Assembly: GCA_944345045.1 (NCBI GenBank) | Contig: CALVMI010000004.1 | Coordinates: forward strand, 1 to 6,370 | Source of the DNA: an uncultured Bacilli bacterium | GTDB taxonomy: Bacteria; Bacillota_I; Bacilli_A; RF39; UBA660 | Direction of reading: 5' to 3' | DNA length: 6,370 nucleotides | Shown: positions 4,034 through 6,370 of the stretch, piece by piece | How the letters are laid out: the number at the start of each line of letters is the position of its first letter | How positions within the stretch are numbered: position 1 is the first letter of the stretch | Notes under the pieces: model-generated | The model's input: the letters and a program-made list of their open reading frames with translations, nothing else | The model's database searches: none | Told to the model about the DNA's origin: nothing | Program-made: the position numbers and the translations under genes

Positions 4034-6145
4034 ATGATTGGGAATTGGTTAAATAGTGTTTTTCAATCTATTATGCTTTGGATTGACAGTGTTATTTATT
4101 GGTTTGCCTCTCAATGCTATCAATTGTTTATTAGGCTTTCAATGACACAATTGTTTAGTGATGCATTTTTTCAAAATTTTGCTAATCGAATATATTCAAT
4201 ATTAGGCGTTTTCATGTTGTTTTATTTAGCTTATTCTCTTTTAAATGTCTTAATAGATCCTGATAGATTAACGAAGGGTGAAAAAAGCACCTCAAAAATC
4301 GCTGTTAATTTGCTTGTTTCTTTAGTTATTTTAGGCTTTTTACCTTCTTTATTTGATTATGCTTATCGTTTACAAAATTACATTTTATCTTCTAATACAA
4401 TTGGGGCTTTGATTTTTGGCGGTAGTACGATAGATCCTAATTCAGGTACGGAAGAAACGATGGTTAAATATGGTGATGCTATATCTTTTACAGCCTTAAA
4501 TACGTTTATTAATCCTGATAACTATAATGTGGAAATTGATGGAAATATTTATTGGGATAATGTAAGAGCTGATATATTAGAAAATGGTAATTATGGGGGG
4601 CTAACTGGCTTGGCTGATCCAATTGTTTATGGGGCTAAAGATGTAGATAGCGGTAAAGATGTAGATGTAAAATATTATGTTGTCTTATCTTCTGTTGTTG
4701 GCGTTTATTTGTGCTATATTATGATTTCCTTTACACTTGATTTAGGTGTTCGGGTAGTTAAATTTGCCTTTTGCCAATTAATCGCACCTATTCCAGTTAT
4801 TTTACGAATTATTCCTGGAAAAAAAGGCACATTTGATAAGTGGCTAAAACTTACTTTATCTGTTTATTTTGAAGTTTTTATAAGAGTTGCATTTATGTAT
4901 TTATCCATTTATTTTATTAGTGCTCTAATAAATAATGGAGTTTTGTTTGATCAATTTTTTAATAGTGGTGTTCAAGGTATGCTAGCTTTAGTGATTGTTA
5001 TATTGGGTATTTTTACTTTTGCAAAACAAGCTCCTAAAATGTTAGGTGATTTGTTTGGAATTGACTCTGGTAGTTTAAAACTTGGTATTGGTGAGAAGTT
5101 AAAAGGTAATGTTGTTGGTAAAGGAATTGCGGGTATTGGAGCTGCAGCTTTAGGTTTTGTTACTGGCGGAATAGGTGGTGCGGCAGTTGGCTTGGTTAAT
5201 GGAGCCGGTTTCTCTGCTGCAGCACTTGGAGCTATGAATGGTTGGAAAAATAAAGGAATGCAATTTAACCAACAACGTCAAAATGTATATTCTGCGATGG
5301 GCTTAAAAGGAAAAGCAGGTTGGTTTGGTGGTCAGGCTTACTTTGATAATTTAGCAGATAAAGAGAAAAAAGCAGTTAAAGAAAGTTATATAAAAGGTCG
5401 TGAGCATCAAGTTGAAAAATTTGAAAATTCTAAATTGTTTGAATCTAAAATGCAAGAATATGAAAACGCTCAATTAAAAGAAAATCGAGATAGATTGGCT
5501 GAGGCTGAAAATAAATATAATAATGCTAAAAAGAAATATGATGCAAATGTGGCAAATAGAAATGCATATGAACGTAGTTCTGAATATCAAGGAATTTTGG
5601 CAAGATTTCAAAATCAAGCTAACGAGGAAGCCGAAATTTATATGAAACAGCATTTACATGAGTATTCTGCTACTGAAGAAGGTCGTAGAAAATATCAACA
5701 AGATAAAGAGTCTTTAATTCAATCATATCAAATGAAACATGCTCATGATGAATTACAACGGCTTAGTCAAAATGGAACAATTACTGATGCTGCACAATCT
5801 TATTTAAATAGTATTCAAAACTTTAATGATGACTTGAAAGAATTAAATGATGCTGCCGCAATCTTAAATGAAGCTAAAATACATGTTAATGATGTTGATC
5901 AAGCTAGTGCTCGGACTAAAACGCTTGAATTTATGGCTGATAAAGGAAATGCTGATTTAGACCGAAGCATTAAGAGATATCAAAGTGACCTTAAGGCTGT
6001 TACTGATGCTAATAAAGAAAAAGAATTAAAAAAATATTTGGAATCAGATGCTGGTCGTGAGGCTATTGCTACACAAAAAGAAGCTTTCGCTGCATTAGAA
6101 AAAGAAACAAAAGCTAAAGGTGGACCACCACCTGATAAAAAGTAA
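4034..6145 (+). CDS. VirB6/TrbL-like T4SS channel protein with long coiled-coil tail
   Basis: 703 residues. Apart from a hydrophobic, probably amphipathic, N-terminus (1-40), membrane segments are at about 52-74, 87-106, 214-236, 240-260, 274-298 and 313-331. Between the second and third is a polar loop of about 105 residues, probably outside. The R240...APIPVILRIIPGKKGTFDKWLK stretch (split here at residues 240 and 251-272), followed by an aromatic helix with R284, is typical of VirB6/TrbL-like proteins of Bacillota conjugation systems, which form the inner-membrane channel. Residues 351-400 are a Gly/Ala-rich GxxxG region that may also enter the membrane. From about 435 to 695 the protein is highly charged, Lys/Glu/Gln/Ala-rich and helical with coiled-coil character, ending in GGPPPDKK; it is probably cytosolic. 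VirB6 proteins are often near 300 residues, so the tail roughly doubles the length. It follows the peptidase fusion by 12 nt and precedes the VirB3-like gene by 17 nt, so the three are one operon. Family call is by motif and topology only. Confidence 0.8.
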   Translation: MIGNWLNSVFQSIMLWIDSVIYWFASQCYQLFIRLSMTQLFSDAFFQNFANRIYSILGVFMLFYLAYSLLNVLIDPDRLTKGEKSTSKIAVNLLVSLVILGFLPSLFDYAYRLQNYILSSNTIGALIFGGSTIDPNSGTEETMVKYGDAISFTALNTFINPDNYNVEIDGNIYWDNVRADILENGNYGGLTGLADPIVYGAKDVDSGKDVDVKYYVVLSSVVGVYLCYIMISFTLDLGVRVVKFAFCQLIAPIPVILRIIPGKKGTFDKWLKLTLSVYFEVFIRVAFMYLSIYFISALINNGVLFDQFFNSGVQGMLALVIVILGIFTFAKQAPKMLGDLFGIDSGSLKLGIGEKLKGNVVGKGIAGIGAAALGFVTGGIGGAAVGLVNGAGFSAAALGAMNGWKNKGMQFNQQRQNVYSAMGLKGKAGWFGGQAYFDNLADKEKKAVKESYIKGREHQVEKFENSKLFESKMQEYENAQLKENRDRLAEAENKYNNAKKKYDANVANRNAYERSSEYQGILARFQNQANEEAEIYMKQHLHEYSATEEGRRKYQQDKESLIQSYQMKHAHDELQRLSQNGTITDAAQSYLNSIQNFNDDLKELNDAAAILNEAKIHVNDVDQASARTKTLEFMADKGNADLDRSIKRYQSDLKAVTDANKEKELKKYLESDAGREAIATQKEAFAALEKETKAKGGPPPDKK

Positions 6146-6148
6146 TAG

Positions 6149-6155
6149 AAAGGGG
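6149..6155 (+). promoter_or_regulatory. Ribosome binding site for the last gene
   Basis: AAAGGGG lies 7 nt before ATG 6163 and supports a real start there for the gene cut by the window end. Confidence 0.75.
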
Positions 6156-6162
6156 ATAAAGA

Positions 6163-6370
6163 ATGGGACAAAACTATTTAATCCCGGCAAATACGAAAAA
6201 ATCTAAACTTATTTTAGGTTTTTTCACGCCGGTTGATTTAGCTATATTTGGGATTGGATGTACTATTACAATTGTGATGCTATTTATTTTTCAGGGAATG
6301 AGTTTTAGCATGGCACTACTTATTTTAATGCCTGCTTTAATTTCTGGCTTTTTGGTTATTCCAGTTCCAA
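6163..6370 (+). CDS. Small two-helix protein, VirB3/PrgI-like, 3' end cut off
   Basis: The frame from ATG 6163 is open for 69 codons to the window end. The product begins MGQNYLIPANTKKSKLILG, then has two likely membrane helices (about 24-43 and 48-66) and reaches a VIPVP motif at 65-69. A short polar start, two closely spaced helices and a Pro-rich exit, placed right after a VirB6-like gene, match PrgI/VirB3-type T4SS components, which sit beside and often are encoded just before the VirB4 ATPase. The match is by layout and general resemblance; another small membrane protein cannot be excluded. A good SD site and 17-nt spacing place it in the same operon as the VirB6-like gene. Confidence 0.6.
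   Translation, partial: MGQNYLIPANTKKSKLILGFFTPVDLAIFGIGCTITIVMLFIFQGMSFSMALLILMPALISGFLVIPVP

Noticed and set aside
5980..6171. 63-codon open frame on the - strand
   Set aside because: It is antisense to the coiled-coil tail and the next ribosome binding site; the product has no recognisable pattern.
1..6370. Possible use of genetic code 4 (TGA as Trp), as in Mycoplasma-type Mollicutes
   Set aside because: None of the five stops seen is TGA, which would allow it, but tryptophan is always TGG in a very AT-rich sequence and no frame needs TGA read-through.

Overview
The window is AT-rich and gene-dense, with every gene on the + strand. AGGAGG-type ribosome binding sites, extended -10 (TGnTATAAT) promoters, U-tract hairpin terminators, a Gram-positive-style lipobox and Lys-start signal peptides point to a low-GC Bacillota. 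An uncultured gut Bacilli or Mollicutes-related lineage is possible, but I cannot name a genus. Tryptophan is always TGG, which argues for the standard bacterial code.

The locus looks like part of a type IV secretion / conjugation-type (T4SS) gene cluster. Its most striking content is a row of five paralogous genes, each ending in the same two-helix membrane hairpin. The hairpin resembles VirB2/TrbC pilin subunits: a helix with [KR]-x2-[IVT]-P, a short charged loop with S/G-K-x-[DE]-E-x-KK character, and a second helix with R-x3-G-x3-F-x2-P. What precedes the hairpin differs each time: unknown (cut by the window edge, 1-330), a lipoprotein domain (419-1690), a signal peptide plus an internally duplicated domain (1692-2540), nothing (a minimal pilin, 2542-2862), and a C39-like cysteine peptidase domain (2966-4021). 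The first four also share a C-terminal CxxCx5-6C motif and a single Cys just before helix 1. These are followed by a VirB6/TrbL-like polytopic channel protein with a long cytosolic coiled-coil tail (4034-6145). Last comes the start of a small two-helix protein (6163 to the window end) that fits a VirB3/PrgI-type component.

The layout suggests three transcription units. The first ends at a CTAG-core hairpin terminator (336-369). The second starts at an extended -10 promoter abutting that terminator, holds three genes with 1-nt gaps, and ends at a similar hairpin (2863-2888). The third starts at another extended -10 promoter (2932-2940) and runs through the peptidase fusion, the VirB6-like and the VirB3-like genes past the window end.

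A working model (inference) is that the hairpin paralogs are major and minor pilin-like subunits, or membrane-anchored surface modules, of a Gram-positive T4SS-like machine. The VirB6-like protein would be the inner channel and the C39-like fusion a wall- or pilin-processing enzyme. No relaxase, coupling protein or ATPase lies in the window, so DNA transfer versus protein secretion or adhesion cannot be decided.
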